Shown here: positions 50,860 through 61,717 of the stretch, piece by piece | Layout of the letters: each line of letters starts with the position of its first letter | How positions within the stretch are numbered: position 1 is the first letter of the stretch | NCBI GenBank assembly: GCA_005656395.1 | Contig: SRSI01000012.1 | Location: forward strand, 186,001-250,000 | Direction of reading: 5' to 3' | DNA length: 64,000 nucleotides | Source of the DNA: Strongyloides papillosus | Taxonomy: Eukaryota > Nematoda > Chromadorea > Rhabditida > Strongyloididae | The notes under the pieces: model-generated | The model's input: only the letters and a program-made list of their open reading frames with translations | Database searches by the model: none | Told to the model about the DNA's origin: nothing | Program-made: the position numbers and the translations under genes

Positions 50860-53800
50860 TTATTCCTTGGTAGTCTTGTAATATATACATTTTTCGGCTA
50901 GTTGATAACAACGCTCTGAACGAGCTTCAATACCAGATAATACCATCTTTAGACAGCCATTCTAAAAATAATAGCAATTAAATTTATTAATTTTAATTTA
51001 AACTTACCTTCTCAATATTTAAAAAGAAGGTTTCCTTGAAATAGCTATCGCTACTTTTACTTCCTTCTTTCTTAATTGATTTCTTAAAAACATCATCTTC
51101 ATAATGTGATAGTTCAAGCTCTATTTTGCTAAATTTATAATGGATAGTTGTGAAATTAATTATTGCTTCAATATTTATTGATATTCCACCGTCGGGGAGG
51201 TAAATTCCTATATCTATTTCTTCTTTTGGACATATATCTAATTGAACAACAGTGTTTGATCTTTTATAAAAGATAAATGGTATCATTACTTTGTAATCTG
51301 TGTATGCACATGATATACATTCATAGATTAAATCTCTGTATTTTAAGAAATCTTCTAGATCTTTCGGGTTATATTTTTCAATCATTGTTGCTAAATTTAA
51401 ACATTTATCCCAATTTTCTTTACCAAGGTATCTAGTAAACAGTGCTGATGATTGAAGTCTGACTTTTGTGTTTTTATGTTCTGGTAAGGGGTTTTGGTAT
51501 CTTATGGCACCAGCTTCTTTAAGACGTGATTGAATATATTTCATATCATTCTTTGTTAAACCAATCTCCCTGTAGTCCAACATTTTACCACCTTCTTCAG
51601 AATTCTTCGATTCCTCTTTTTTGATTAATGAATCATTTGGAGTAACATTTATCATTTCTGTTTCGTCATTTAAAACTTCTTTTTCTTTTGTTTCAATATC
51701 ATTGTTCTCACAAAAAAGAGAATTACCCCATAAGGTAGGTTTATAAGATTTGTTGTTTTCATTATTCTCAACCAAAGATGTGTCTTTGCTATCAGTATCC
51801 ATATTTTCATGAACATTCTCCAAACCATAAGTATCTATTGATTCAATATCATGAATACTAAAACCAGTAACAGGTTCCTTATTCAATAAGGCTTCCGTAT
51901 AATCTTTTTCTCTCTCTTTAATGACATCAACATACTCTATAGCGTTATCTCCGATTAAAAGAAGTAACAAACTTTTTAAAAATATAATCTGCTCATTAAA
52001 AAACTTAAGTTGAAGCCTAGTCTCATAATCAGCATCAATAGATTGGCTGATTAATGTATCAATTGTTTTTAAATAATCATCTAATTCCATAATATCGTAC
52101 TGTAACTCCTCGTGTAGATATTTTTGGTATTTTATCATATCACTATGGTCTTGCATAATCTCACCATGTGATTCGTCAAAATACGTGACAGTTGACATGA
52201 TCATTTTAAAAACACGTGCTCGGACTTTTAAAAACTCAATTATCATAGTCATGTTTCGTGACTTATCATTCTTTCCAAGAATCTCTTCAAATGTTCCAAT
52301 AGCTAATTCCTGATTATCAACGCTGTTTTCGATTTCATTGTACGTTAAACTGTTTATAGAAGAGTTTGATAATAATTTAATAATATTTAAAGTGACAGTA
52401 CTATTTTGTGTGAGACCACTAATCTTTTGTTGAATCGTATTTATTAAGTATGACGAAGCAGTCCAATGACCGTTTATGAAAGCAGAAACTGCTATCTTGT
52501 ATAATAAACTTGGTTCAATCCTATTCATTCTATACAACCATGCTTCACAGGGAACTGTTTCATTTAAACCCATAAAATAAACTACTTGGTAAAAACTTTC
52601 TAAATTTAAACCTCTTCCTAATTTAATCATCTTCATGGCAAATGAAACAACATGTTGTGTTAACGATGGTTCAAAATACAGAAGTATTTTTATAACAGAA
52701 AATGCCAAGTTAATTCTATCATCAGATTTTGCTTCATATGCTGTTTGAGTGCACAAAGCAAATAATTCATGTCTTCTACCAACATCCATATTACCAATAA
52801 TGTATGATCTTAAAGCCTTAAAAGCAATCTCCGGTTGGACATTAGTATCATTTAACAAGAATACTAACTTATCATGGCCAGCCAATCCACAATAATCTCC
52901 AACATCGTATTGTGTAAACAAGTTATAATAAACACAAGCAATATCTGTTTTGATAACTTTAACATCTAAATCTATATACTTATTCAAGAATTCAAATATA
53001 ATTTTAATTCCTTCGACGTTACAAGTTTTTAATTGTGTCAAATATCTTATCATAATAGAAACTAATTTATTGTTGTGATCTCCTTCGTTCATTAATGTTT
53101 CAATAACCTCAATATATTGATATATAATATGTTCTGGCCATGAAAAGCTTCCCTCGAGGTATTTTTGTATCAACTCAATCAAAGCTTTTCTCTTGATACT
53201 ATCATCAGACAACTCAATATGTTCAAGGACTTTTGACAAAACAACATCCATTTTCTTATATGAACCAACTGAAATCCATACAATAAATTTCAATAAATAC
53301 ATATCAAGTTCAGGTTTTGTTCGTAGATAAATTTCACCTAGAAATTTCTCAAAGGCACTATTTATATTGACGACACTAATAGATAATGTACAACAAACAT
53401 CTATTAATTGTTTGAAGAAAGTTATTGTGACACGTTGTGAGGGGTAACTATAAAATGATTCCATCAGAAGAACTACCTGTGCTTGAGCATAGTCTGTGAA
53501 TACTTTGACATACTCTGCCATCACTCCAAATGCAGTTTGAGATATTATGGGATCGGGTGAATAAATATTTTCCTTAACTATTTCCACGATAACATCATCC
53601 TTGTTGGTGTATTTACAGAATAATGCTAAGAAGTTGGCATTCAATACACGAGCGTAGTCATCGTTACTATAAAGTGGTCTATATAACATTGTTGCGATGT
53701 AATTGAAGTCAGTTATAGCATCGAAATGATGACGACATCCTTTACAGATATTCAAAATTCGAAGTTTTATTTTGTTGTCTGAACTAATGAAAGCATCCAC

Positions 53801-54011
53801 TAGACGGTAGAATGTTGGTGTGACATATGATGATAATGGATGAAGATCCAATAACATTGGAATAGTCTCTAGTTTCTCTTGAAAATTAGGATTTTCTAAG
53901 GATAAATCTAAAACAATGAGACAAATAAAGGTTGTACAAGAAATACCTACCTTTCTTGATGGCAAAAAGATATTCGGACAACGAAATTGTAGCATTTTTC
54001 TTGTAATTCAT
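50860..54011 (-). CDS. INTS7: Integrator complex subunit 7 (INTS7)
   Basis: HEAT/ARM-repeat scaffold subunit of the nuclear Integrator complex, which cleaves snRNA and attenuated Pol II transcripts. CDS: 54011-53951, 53907-51008, 50961-50860 (introns 43 and 46 nt), 1,020 aa; human INTS7 is 962. Exon 1 gives MNYKKNATISLSEYLFAIKK and joins DLSLENPNF; a reading from 53995 retains intron 1 in another frame and is wrong. Evidence for INTS7: an all-helical N-terminal two thirds with SSYVTPTFYRLVDAF..NKIKLRIL, mid-protein ..AFINGHWTASSYL, and a C-terminal beta-rich part (PFIFYKRSNTVVQLDICP) ending FFLNIEKNGCLKMVLSGIEA, which parallels the human tail. An acidic insert (about residues 720-830) is extra. 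Identification is from memory of the human protein and sequence identity is low. Confidence 0.72.
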
Positions 54012-54198
54012 TATTTAGTATAAAAAAATTGACTACTTTCAAAATAACGATGACGTAATATGAGTAAGTACGTTTTCCCAAAATATTATAAGATATTATA
54101 TTCATAAATTATTTTATTTAGTTTTGTCTTAGAATAATGGGTTAAAAAAATTTTTTATATTAAATATTAATTAATGAATTATGCATTATCATAGTAAT

Positions 54199-54792
54199 TT
54201 ACATTATTTGGCAGTTTTCTTGTTCTTCACGAATCGGATCGACTCTTTCGACTGGTTTATCTTCATACTTTTTCTTAAGGTTCTCTATCTCCTCCTCAAG
54301 TGCTTTAAGTTTGACTGCTTGCAGAGATGTGGCAAGTTCCCCATATTCTGCTTTACTCTTCAAATCATCTAATTGTGAAGTTCTTTCATTAAAACGAGCT
54401 TCACTACGCTCAATTCTATTCATTACGTCCTGAAGTCCTTTTTCTAATTGTGCAGAAATCTTGTGAAAGGCAGTGTTGATAGTTGTCTCAATCTCCTGAA
54501 CCTTTATTTTCAATTGAGACTTATCGTTTTCCAGACGTTTAACAATCTAAAAATTAAAATGTCATAAAACATTATTTAAATATTTTAAACTTACATCTAT
54601 GCAGTCGGCTACTCTATTGTTAAGTTCACCAAGTTCGTACTCTTCTTGGACACGAGCTCTTTTTATGGGAGAAGTGTTAGTACAAAGGCTCTCAAGCGAC
54701 AAGTCAGTAGATCTGTTTGTGGTAACAGATGTACTGCGAGCATTTCTTTTTGTACCACGTTTGGCACCTTCCTTTCTTGCTGGGGTAGACAT
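54199..54792 (-). CDS. Lamin-like mini-protein: lamin head, coil-1A-like coiled coil and CaaX box, without coil 2 or Ig tail
   Basis: CDS: 54792-54595 and 54546-54199 (48-nt intron, phase 0), 181 aa. A basic Ser/Thr-rich head (residues 1-45) ends SPIKRARVQEEYELGELNNR. This lines up with the lamin segment [20 protein letters not shown], including the Cdk1-type SP site and the start of coil 1A. The rod then continues as a predicted coiled coil (about 46-165: VADCIDVIVKRLENDK ... LKALEEEIENLKKKYE) and stops. The protein ends ENCQIM, a CaaX box with Met, i.e. a farnesylation signal like those of lamins (CSIM, CAIM). Lamins are about 550-660 aa with long coils 1B/2, an NLS and an Ig fold; all are absent. 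It may be a nuclear-envelope regulator of lamin assembly. INTS7 follows 187 nt downstream on the same strand. Confidence 0.8.
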
Positions 54793-55091
54793 ATCAGAAA
54801 TGTCTTTTGTTAATGGTTAATGACAAAAAATCTTACAAAAATCAAACAATTATATAATATCAAATATAATATAAATTATCATAATAGTAAGGATAATATT
54901 CAAATTTATGTAAATTTGCATTTATACATAACAATATCTTAAACAATTTGAAAAAAAAAACTAGCACCATTTTGTTATTTGGGGTGTATAAATAAAATGC
55001 ACAAAATGCTGTATTATAAGGTTATTTATTGAGATATTAGATAAAATTATGAAAATTTTATTTATCTACTATTTAGGAAATTTCTAAAATT
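54793..55091. other. Promoter-side spacer of the mini-lamin gene
   Basis: AT-rich DNA directly upstream of the mini-lamin ATG. No other feature was seen. Confidence 0.35.
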
Positions 55092-55289
55092 TTAACTTTT
55101 AAAACCTGAAAAATTAGATTTTCGAATTACTAATGTGAAAATCGCTAATATCTGCCAACGAGCAGAATCTCTCATTACCAGCTTAATCTCTTTTCCATTT
55201 ATGCATAATTTGTTTTTTTGTATGAATTCGTGTTCCTGGAAGAATTTTATTGAGCTTTTTTTACCACGAACAAAATCGAACAGTTTCAT
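55092..55289 (-). pseudogene. Fragment resembling the N-terminal domain of an IS1595/Merlin-type transposase
   Basis: A 65-codon ATG-led frame on the minus strand reads MKLFDFVRGKKSSIKFFQEH, then a short loop, CINGKEIKLVMRDSARWQ and a hydrophobic end. The plan 'FLQE(H/K)GLI....KLC..G.EM.L..R....RW.C' is that of the N-terminal zinc-ribbon region of Merlin/ISXO2-like DDE transposases and their domesticated relatives. Here the Cys pairs after RW are missing and no DDE domain follows, so only a fragment remains. It could instead be a small host gene that captured this domain, or chance similarity. No terminal inverted repeats were seen. Confidence 0.35.
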
Positions 55290-55756
55290 GAAGCTTATTT
55301 TAGAATGTTGAATAATGAGGGTAGTAAAAAATTAATTAAATTATTATTAATAATCAATGAAATCAAATACCTTTCTGTTAAAGCATATACTTCAAATATT
55401 AATATGAAGACGTCTTTTAAAATAAAGATGACATATTGTTATATAAGTTTAAAGATAGAATGTAATTGTTATTAATATTATTAACGTGTCTGTTTTTTCA
55501 TTGCACTAATTGTAATATTTATGGAGGTTAGAGTCAAATAAAAAAAATTTTACTTTAATGCATATAACATTAAATAATTGTAATTTTTTATTATCAGTTA
55601 ATCAGTAAAAAACAATTTATTAGCTTATATGCAAAAGTTATATAAAATTAGTTAATTTTGATGTATTTTATTTATGCAACCCAACTAACGGAATAGTACC
55701 GAAAATGTTAATATGTTAACAGTTTAAATTGTTTAGAACAACTTGTATTGTTTATT
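55290..55756. other. Spacer between the transposase-like fragment and the COX7C-like gene
   Basis: AT-rich, with no coding or RNA feature supported on either strand. Confidence 0.35.
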
Positions 55757-56005
55757 TTAATCATCTGAAAAAGCATCATTCTGTTTATCAACGCTATCTA
55801 GATATTTAACCATTGTTGACATATTTTTGGCGATAAAACCTCCAGCAGAAATTGACGTAAAAAGAATTGCAACTACCTACAAATATTTTGAAAAGAATAT
55901 AATTTCTTTTCTTACCTTTATCATTCCATATTTAATTTTAAATGGATTGTTTTTTATAAAGAAGTTATTGTCCTTCAACTTTTTGTAATTTGTGTTTGAA
56001 TTCAT
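55757..56005 (-). CDS. 69-aa single-pass membrane mini-protein, COX7C-like
   Basis: CDS: 56005-55916 and 55876-55757 (39-nt intron, GTAAGA..TTTGTAG, phase 0). Neither exon is long enough to appear as an ORF of 60 codons. The protein starts MNSNTNYKKLKDNNFF, has KNNPF, one membrane segment (VVAILFTSISAGGFIAKNM) and an acidic tail ending FSDD. The KN-PF motif about ten residues before a single helix is how mature cytochrome c oxidase subunit 7C looks (KNLPFS...). A cleavable presequence is not obvious and the helix sequence is only loosely similar. Other small inner-membrane subunits are possible. Confidence 0.6.
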
Positions 56006-56292
56006 TTTTCAAATTGAATAGAAAATACGAAGGATATACTAATATTAAAACAAGAATGTAAAGTAATTTTATTAGACGTTTGTAGAGAATACTAAATATA
56101 ATTTTATTTTTTCTATTAATAGATAAAAAACATGCTTTTATAAATAAATGTACTTTAAATAATAATGATAAGAGAAAAATACATAGTCCACATATAAAGC
56201 AAATGTCGTATTATATTTATAAAAGTGTATTCTGTTGACAGCTAAAATAATTTTAAGAACAAATTCCTCAGCAATTTGTATATTGGTGAATG

Positions 56293-57120
56293 TTAACCTT
56301 TTTTCCAAATTGCTATCATATAAACTTTTTCTTTTCTTTTAAACCTATTATAGCTTTCTGTTCCTGGTGCACAATATGTTTCTCTAATAGATTTTGAAAA
56401 TAATTGAATTAACCATGGTGCTTGTTTTAACAACTCATCGTACCTTTTACTGGTCACTTCCATACCGTTCAATACTTGTTTTGTAATATCTTCAACTTGA
56501 ATTAATTTAAAGCCAACATTTTCAAAGATATTGAAACATTTTTCTCTTATCTCATTTGCAAAACGTAAATCTGCCCACACAACATACGAATTTGGCTTCA
56601 AGACTCTGTAGGCTTCCTTAACAAAAGCCGGAAAATTTTTGTATAAATGACTTGATTCAATATTAAGAAGAATATCAAATTGTTCATCAATAAAGGGAAT
56701 CTTCTCAGCGTTCCCTTGAATAATTTTCCCTGTCTTACCTCTCCAATCTTCAACAGTAACAATATCTATACCATAAATTTCACCAATCTCGGGATGAGAA
56801 CGTTTTATCCAACGTAAACCACCAGCATGACCACAACCAACTTCAAGAAGAGTTTTATTTCCAAGTTTATGATATAATGGACACATCGATAATGCTTTCT
56901 CATACAAATAACAATGAGCACGTTGATTCGCTTCTACCTCAATAACTCTATTAAAAACTGACAATCTTCTTTCATTTTTTTTAGGTACATAACCGAGATT
57001 CATAAAATGAATATCTAATTTTCTGGCTAACAAAGCTAATGTTGGATAAATGAAATAGTGATTTAGAATATAATACCATATTTTTGACAAAAAATTAAGA
57101 AAAGCGACAAAAACTTTCAT
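56293..57120 (-). CDS. SAM-dependent methyltransferase, bacterial phthiotriol-methyltransferase-like
   Basis: Single-exon CDS, 275 aa, ATG at 57120. An N-terminal hydrophobic segment (about residues 5-32) could anchor it in a membrane. Class I methyltransferase motifs: motif I LLEVGCGHAGG (91-101), acidic strand-2 end YGIDI (116-120), GNAEKIPF (136-143), motif IV FDILLNIESSHLY (148-160), YRVLKP (171-176), then WADLR (182-186). The combination of NRCH/RAHCYLY upstream, GCGHGGG, N(I/V)E(S/A)SH.Y and ADLR..NEI is what I remember of mycobacterial phenolphthiotriol/glycolipid methyltransferases, suggesting a lipid or polyketide-like substrate. The real substrate is unknown. The lack of introns, while all nearby confident genes have them, fits retrogene or transferred origin. 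Base usage is not obviously foreign. Confidence 0.85.
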   Translation of the reverse strand: MKVFVAFLNFLSKIWYYILNHYFIYPTLALLARKLDIHFMNLGYVPKKNERRLSVFNRVIEVEANQRAHCYLYEKALSMCPLYHKLGNKTLLEVGCGHAGGLRWIKRSHPEIGEIYGIDIVTVEDWRGKTGKIIQGNAEKIPFIDEQFDILLNIESSHLYKNFPAFVKEAYRVLKPNSYVVWADLRFANEIREKCFNIFENVGFKLIQVEDITKQVLNGMEVTSKRYDELLKQAPWLIQLFSKSIRETYCAPGTESYNRFKRKEKVYMIAIWKKG

Positions 57121-57940
57121 AATTGTGAAACTTTAACATATTTTATTATTCTAACAAGTTGCGTGCTTTGCCAAAATATTTTTCTCATAATTAGTTGAAA
57201 TTTAAGTGTTAAAAGATGTTGTCAGCTTATTAAAAAGTTAAAAGTTTATGTATTTGTTAATATATTTAATTATAATTATATTTTATTCTGATATATAATG
57301 TTTGCTAATATTAATTTTTTTAAACACATGTAAAAATTATTTTTTATAAGTGTACCTTTATATATATGATATTAGTATAACCATAAAATATTTTGAAATA
57401 TTTAAAAATGTGTTAACAGACAATTGTTAAAATAACAAAAGTATAGTACATCATTTTATCCAAGTTAATATTGAAAATATCACTATAATAACTAATTTGT
57501 TTCGTAATAAATAAGATAGTACAACTTTCAATTTGATGCCTTACTATTATTGTTTTTATAAATATCATCACATAAGAAATAATGGATTGACTTTTTTAAT
57601 GATTTTGACTAATTACATTTAATTTCTTAAAATTTAATATTTTTAAAATTTTTTTTATGTTTCTTTTAAGTGACTCGTTTATAACAACAACTAAAATTTT
57701 TAATTTTATTTGGCTTAGATATAGCTAATCATTTAATTTTAATAATAACCATATTTTCCAATTTTTTAATAAATGAGTAAAGTAATATAAATTTTCCTTA
57801 ACTTAATAACATTAATAAAAATTTAGTCAAGTTTTAGCCTGCCAGTTTTTACATAAGTAATATAAATTAATATTTTTTTTTGTTTTTTCATTTGTGTGTG
57901 TCTTTTATAAATATAATGTTAAAGAATTTGTTTTAACACT
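57121..57940. other. Spacer between the methyltransferase and pyrroline-5-carboxylate reductase
   Basis: AT-rich, with no supported feature. It contains the methyltransferase promoter side and the 3' UTR of the long reductase isoform. Confidence 0.4.
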
Positions 57941-58043
57941 TTAATTTCCAGTTGTTAATTTTAAAGAATTAGTATTAAGTGTATCTGGAATTCCATAAGG
58001 TTTTGTGTATGTTGAAGAATCATATACATTTCCTCTCATTTCC
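57941..58043 (-). CDS. Probable alternative 3' exon of pyrroline-5-carboxylate reductase
   Basis: After a TTTTTCAG acceptor (58044-58045), 1 nt plus 33 codons and a TAA read EMRGNVYDSSTYTKPYGIPD and on to KLTTGN, well-formed protein sequence in a non-coding setting. A donor within the last reductase exon (CATTCAAT|GTATAC, donor G at 58210) has the matching phase 2, so AT+G encodes Met and the frame continues. This would replace the short end YTEYNQYE by a 33-residue tail (308 aa total). Which isoform is dominant cannot be told from sequence. Confidence 0.45.
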
Positions 58044-58182
58044 CTGAAAAATATCGTTTAGAATGTTTATCCCTACAAAGGTTTAATTTTTGACACAAAA
58101 GGGGTGTTATATGAAAAAGAAAGGTTAAGGTAAAAAAAGTTAATAGTTTAATGGCGCTATTAGGTATAAAATCTAAAAAAAT

Positions 58183-59145
58183 TTATTCATATTGATTATA
58201 TTCTGTATACATTGAATGTCTAGGAAGATTATCACTTCCAGTTGCTCTTGAACGATTTGTTGCAGCTTCAACAGCACTCATTAATGTTGCTTTTAAGTTT
58301 CCTTTTTCTATTTCATGGATACCATAAACACTAGAACCAGCTGGCGATTGAACTGCTTCTTTAAGAATAGCTGGGTGAATACCAGTTTCGAGGACCATTT
58401 TTGAAGCTCCGAGTAGAGTATATGCTGCAAGACGGATTGATAAATCTCTAGGAATACCCATTTTTACACCGCCATCTGCTAAACCCTCAATAACGGAGAA
58501 CATCTAAAAGTTGCGAATGATAAAAATAAGGCGATAAGGAAATTAATTTGATAAGCATAAATATACTTACATATGATGGACCACTACCACTAAGACCAGT
58601 TACTGGATCAATTAAAACTTCGGGGACTTCAACAGCATACCCAACAGTAGATAATAAATCTTGAACTAAAGTTGAATCACCATCATAACAAGCTGAACCC
58701 ATTGAAAATGCAGATGCTCCGGCACCAACTAAACATGGTGTATTAGGCATAACACGTACTACACGACTTTTTGGTGGTAACAACTAAAAAAATATTTTAA
58801 AATTTGTAGTGAAGAGAAAAATATTACAGTTTCAATATTTCTTATTGTAATACCTAAAGCAATAGAAACAAGAAGTTTTTTTCTTTCAAATATTGGTGCA
58901 ATTTCAGCTGCTACTTTTGCAACATTACCAGGTTTTACAGCAACAAAAATAACATCAGAAGTTTCAACAACTTCAGTATTGTCATATGTTGTATTAACTC
59001 CTAGGAATTTACATTCATCAAGCATTTTACCATCTGTTTTTGGACTTGAAGTTATAATATTAGCCGCTTCATATCTTCCACTTGTTATGAGCCCTTTGGC
59101 TAATGCTTGAGCCATTTTGCCAGCACCAATAAATCCGATACGCAT
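58183..59145 (-). CDS. PYCR: Pyrroline-5-carboxylate reductase
   Basis: Last step of proline synthesis: NAD(P)H-dependent reduction of pyrroline-5-carboxylate, forming an oligomer. CDS: 59145-58828, 58783-58571, 58503-58183 (introns 44 and 67 nt, phase 0), 283 aa. N-terminal Rossmann motif GFIGAGKMAQALAKG (residues 4-18), FVAVKPGNV, VRVMPNTPCLVGAGASA, then the dimerisation/active-site part with DPVTGLSGSGPSY and ADGGVKMGIPRDLSIRLAA, and AVQSPAGSSVYGIHEIE. All signature regions are intact. The apparent ATG of exon 3 is internal, since it directly follows the acceptor after GSGPSY. A second possible 3' exon lies downstream (separate entry). Confidence 0.95.
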
Positions 59146-61083
59146 TTTGTTATTGTATAATTACAAGATTAATTAGTTATAATAATAAGAAATAGTAAAA
59201 AAGTTATGTATATAATATTTAAATAGAATGTTTAAATATATGTATAATTGTTTGTTCAAAAGGTCAGTAAAATCAAAATAGAAAGATTTTTATATTGTGG
59301 TTAGAAAGAAAAATAATTATGGTTAATAAATATAGATGGTAAGAAGTGTGTACTATCTTATCAATCTCGTATCCATCACAAGTCACATCAACATGAAAGA
59401 GACGTTAATTTGCCCTACAGATAAGTTTTCAATTTTTCTTACCCATATACTAATTTCGATCATGTATTTTGTTTACATATAATTTGTTTTAAACGTAGTA
59501 TAATTTAATGATTAGATAAGATTTTATAAAAAGGTTTTTTGTAACGATAGATGAAAGACGAAATCGTTGTTAGGAAGATATTGTCCGATAGTCATATAGA
59601 AAGTGTACAGAATAATCTTTTCAGTGAAAATAATCAAAGATCTGTTTACTTTGAAAGTACAACTTTTAGTAAAAACCTTATCAACAATTACTAATAAGTA
59701 AAACATTTAATAATAACTTTATTTATCCAATTATAAAACTTGAAATCAAACCGTTTGAATATTTAATTGATAAAAAACAACCATGTAATTTTTTGTTTGA
59801 TAACGATCGTTGTTTGTTTTGTTTATTTAATCATATTTAACGATTATTTTTAACAGTTTTTTTATAAATTATTGCAAAATTATATTATAAAGAGTAGTTA
59901 TTTCAAGGAATCCAAAATTAATAAAATATTTTATTGCGAATACTGGAGAATTTAGAAACGTTTTATAACATTTTTAGTGCATTTTTATATAAGGACTAGT
60001 TTATATTTATTACCTGATTTTATACGTTATAAATTTCGAAGATAGTTATAATAAAGTGATTATTAAACAATGAACTTAAAAATTCATTTTATCGTCACTT
60101 TAAAATTTTTTTAAAACGCTAATAATAAGGAATAATGTGAAAATTTGATTGTCAGAGAAAACTTTAATATTATCAGATACAATTTTTATAAAAAGTATTA
60201 AAAAATTACAATCAAATATATGAGTAATCAATATCATAAGTTAATTTGTAAAATGTTAGAGAATATCATTATTTTTTATGTGTGGTGGTTTAGATATTTG
60301 TTTAAAAATCTTATGTTTGGTAAAGCAATAATAACTGTTCTGTTTTTCCTGATCTATATGGATTAAAGATATAATTAGTTGATTTAATGGAACAAAATCA
60401 TCCATGGAAATAATTTAAAGTTTGATTTAAAACCTATTTTAATATTTAAATAAATGTTATATGGTGATAATTATAAAAATAATGTAAAACATCAAGGAAA
60501 TTTTATAAAAAGGTTTAAAACTAGAGAAGGAAGATTACTAAAACCTTCAAATAGATTAAAAATTAGACTTTGTTATGAAGTCAAGTTATCATCTTAACTA
60601 TTGAACTTACAAAAAACTATTTGATCTTGACCTTAAATGATATTTAAACAATAAAATTTAAAATTTTTGATTATTTTATAAATGTATATTAATATTGACG
60701 TTATCAAAAAATGTAAAATAATAAAATTAGTCGAAATTTATAGAAATTAATGTATAAATAATTTCATAAGATAACATTTATATTGACATCCTTATCATAA
60801 CACTAATCTCTACAACTTCCAAAACTATATATAAATTGATTTTGCAGTTTAATATTTGTAATTTTTAACAAAAATATATAGTTAACAAATTTATTTATTC
60901 ATATTATATATAAATTTTTTATATAATTAAATCTATGCCTTATTATGTATTTTTTATAGATGTTTTATCATCAAATATTTTATGATACATCATTCATAAA
61001 TTGATGTAGATTTTTATAACTTTACTGAAAAGTCAGCTTTCCAATTTTAATATCTTTTAATAAATATTTAATTGATAATAGGT
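59146..61083. other. 1.9-kb divergent spacer between PYCR (-) and a small membrane-protein gene (+)
   Basis: AT-rich. An island at 59330-59430 is slightly less AT-rich and lies about 0.2 kb upstream of PYCR. The ATG-led 60-codon frame at 59524-59706 (-) has no recognisable feature and is probably chance. No RNA gene was seen. Confidence 0.4.
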
Positions 61084-61717
61084 ATGCTAAATTTAAAATA
61101 TCTACTAGCGATAAAATTGTATCTCATATCTATGATTAGTGGAAACACACAAAATGACATAATTACAGGATGTAATTCACATTGTACATTAGATAACAAA
61201 AATGATTTATCATGTTGGATGAAGAATTTAGAATTTTATGAGAAAATTTTAGTTGGACAATTTAGGAATTATATTTCAACTCAGGTAGATTGTTTACTTT
61301 TTTAAGATTTATAATAATTTTTTAAATTAGTCCAAACGGTATATTCTTGAATCAGAACCTAACTTTGATGAATTTATAAATAAATCAATTATCGCAATGG
61401 ATGCCGTTAAAAGATCTGGTTATGAAGATGAACATAAAGTAATTAACAAAGATGTCATTACAAATATCGTTAAAATATTGATGGAGGATGTAAAAACATT
61501 AACTAGCAACAAAAATTTTATTAATAATACAAGTTTGCCCTTAGATACTGTTTGTCCTACTGGATGCGAAGCCAATTACAATGTATATTTAGGTCTTTCT
61601 ATTGGTTCCATTATTCTAAATATATTTTTTATTGTTGCATATTTTGTGATAATGAATGTTAAGGAAAGATTGGATCTTATGGAGTATAATGAAAAAGAAT
61701 ATGCTATGGTTAATTAA
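61084..61717 (+). CDS. Small type I membrane protein, family unknown
   Basis: CDS: 61084-61284 and 61331-61717 (46-nt intron, phase 0), 195 aa. I use the ATG at 61084; the frame extends only to a TTG at 61072. Features in order: signal peptide (MLNLKYLLAIKLYLISMISG); extracellular part with five Cys (TGCNSHC, LSCWM, then VCPTGC close to the membrane) and several Lys/Asp-rich helices; one membrane segment (YLGLSIGSIILNIFFIVAYF, about residues 150-170); and a short charged cytosolic tail ending EKEYAMVN. No family was recognised. The paired Cys at both ends of the ectodomain suggest disulfide closure. Confidence 0.72.

Noticed and set aside
53908..53950. Apparent INTS7 start at 53995 with an unbroken frame
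   Set aside because: The frame runs through a 43-nt intron. Splicing connects to the better start MNYKKNATISL at 54011 in another frame.
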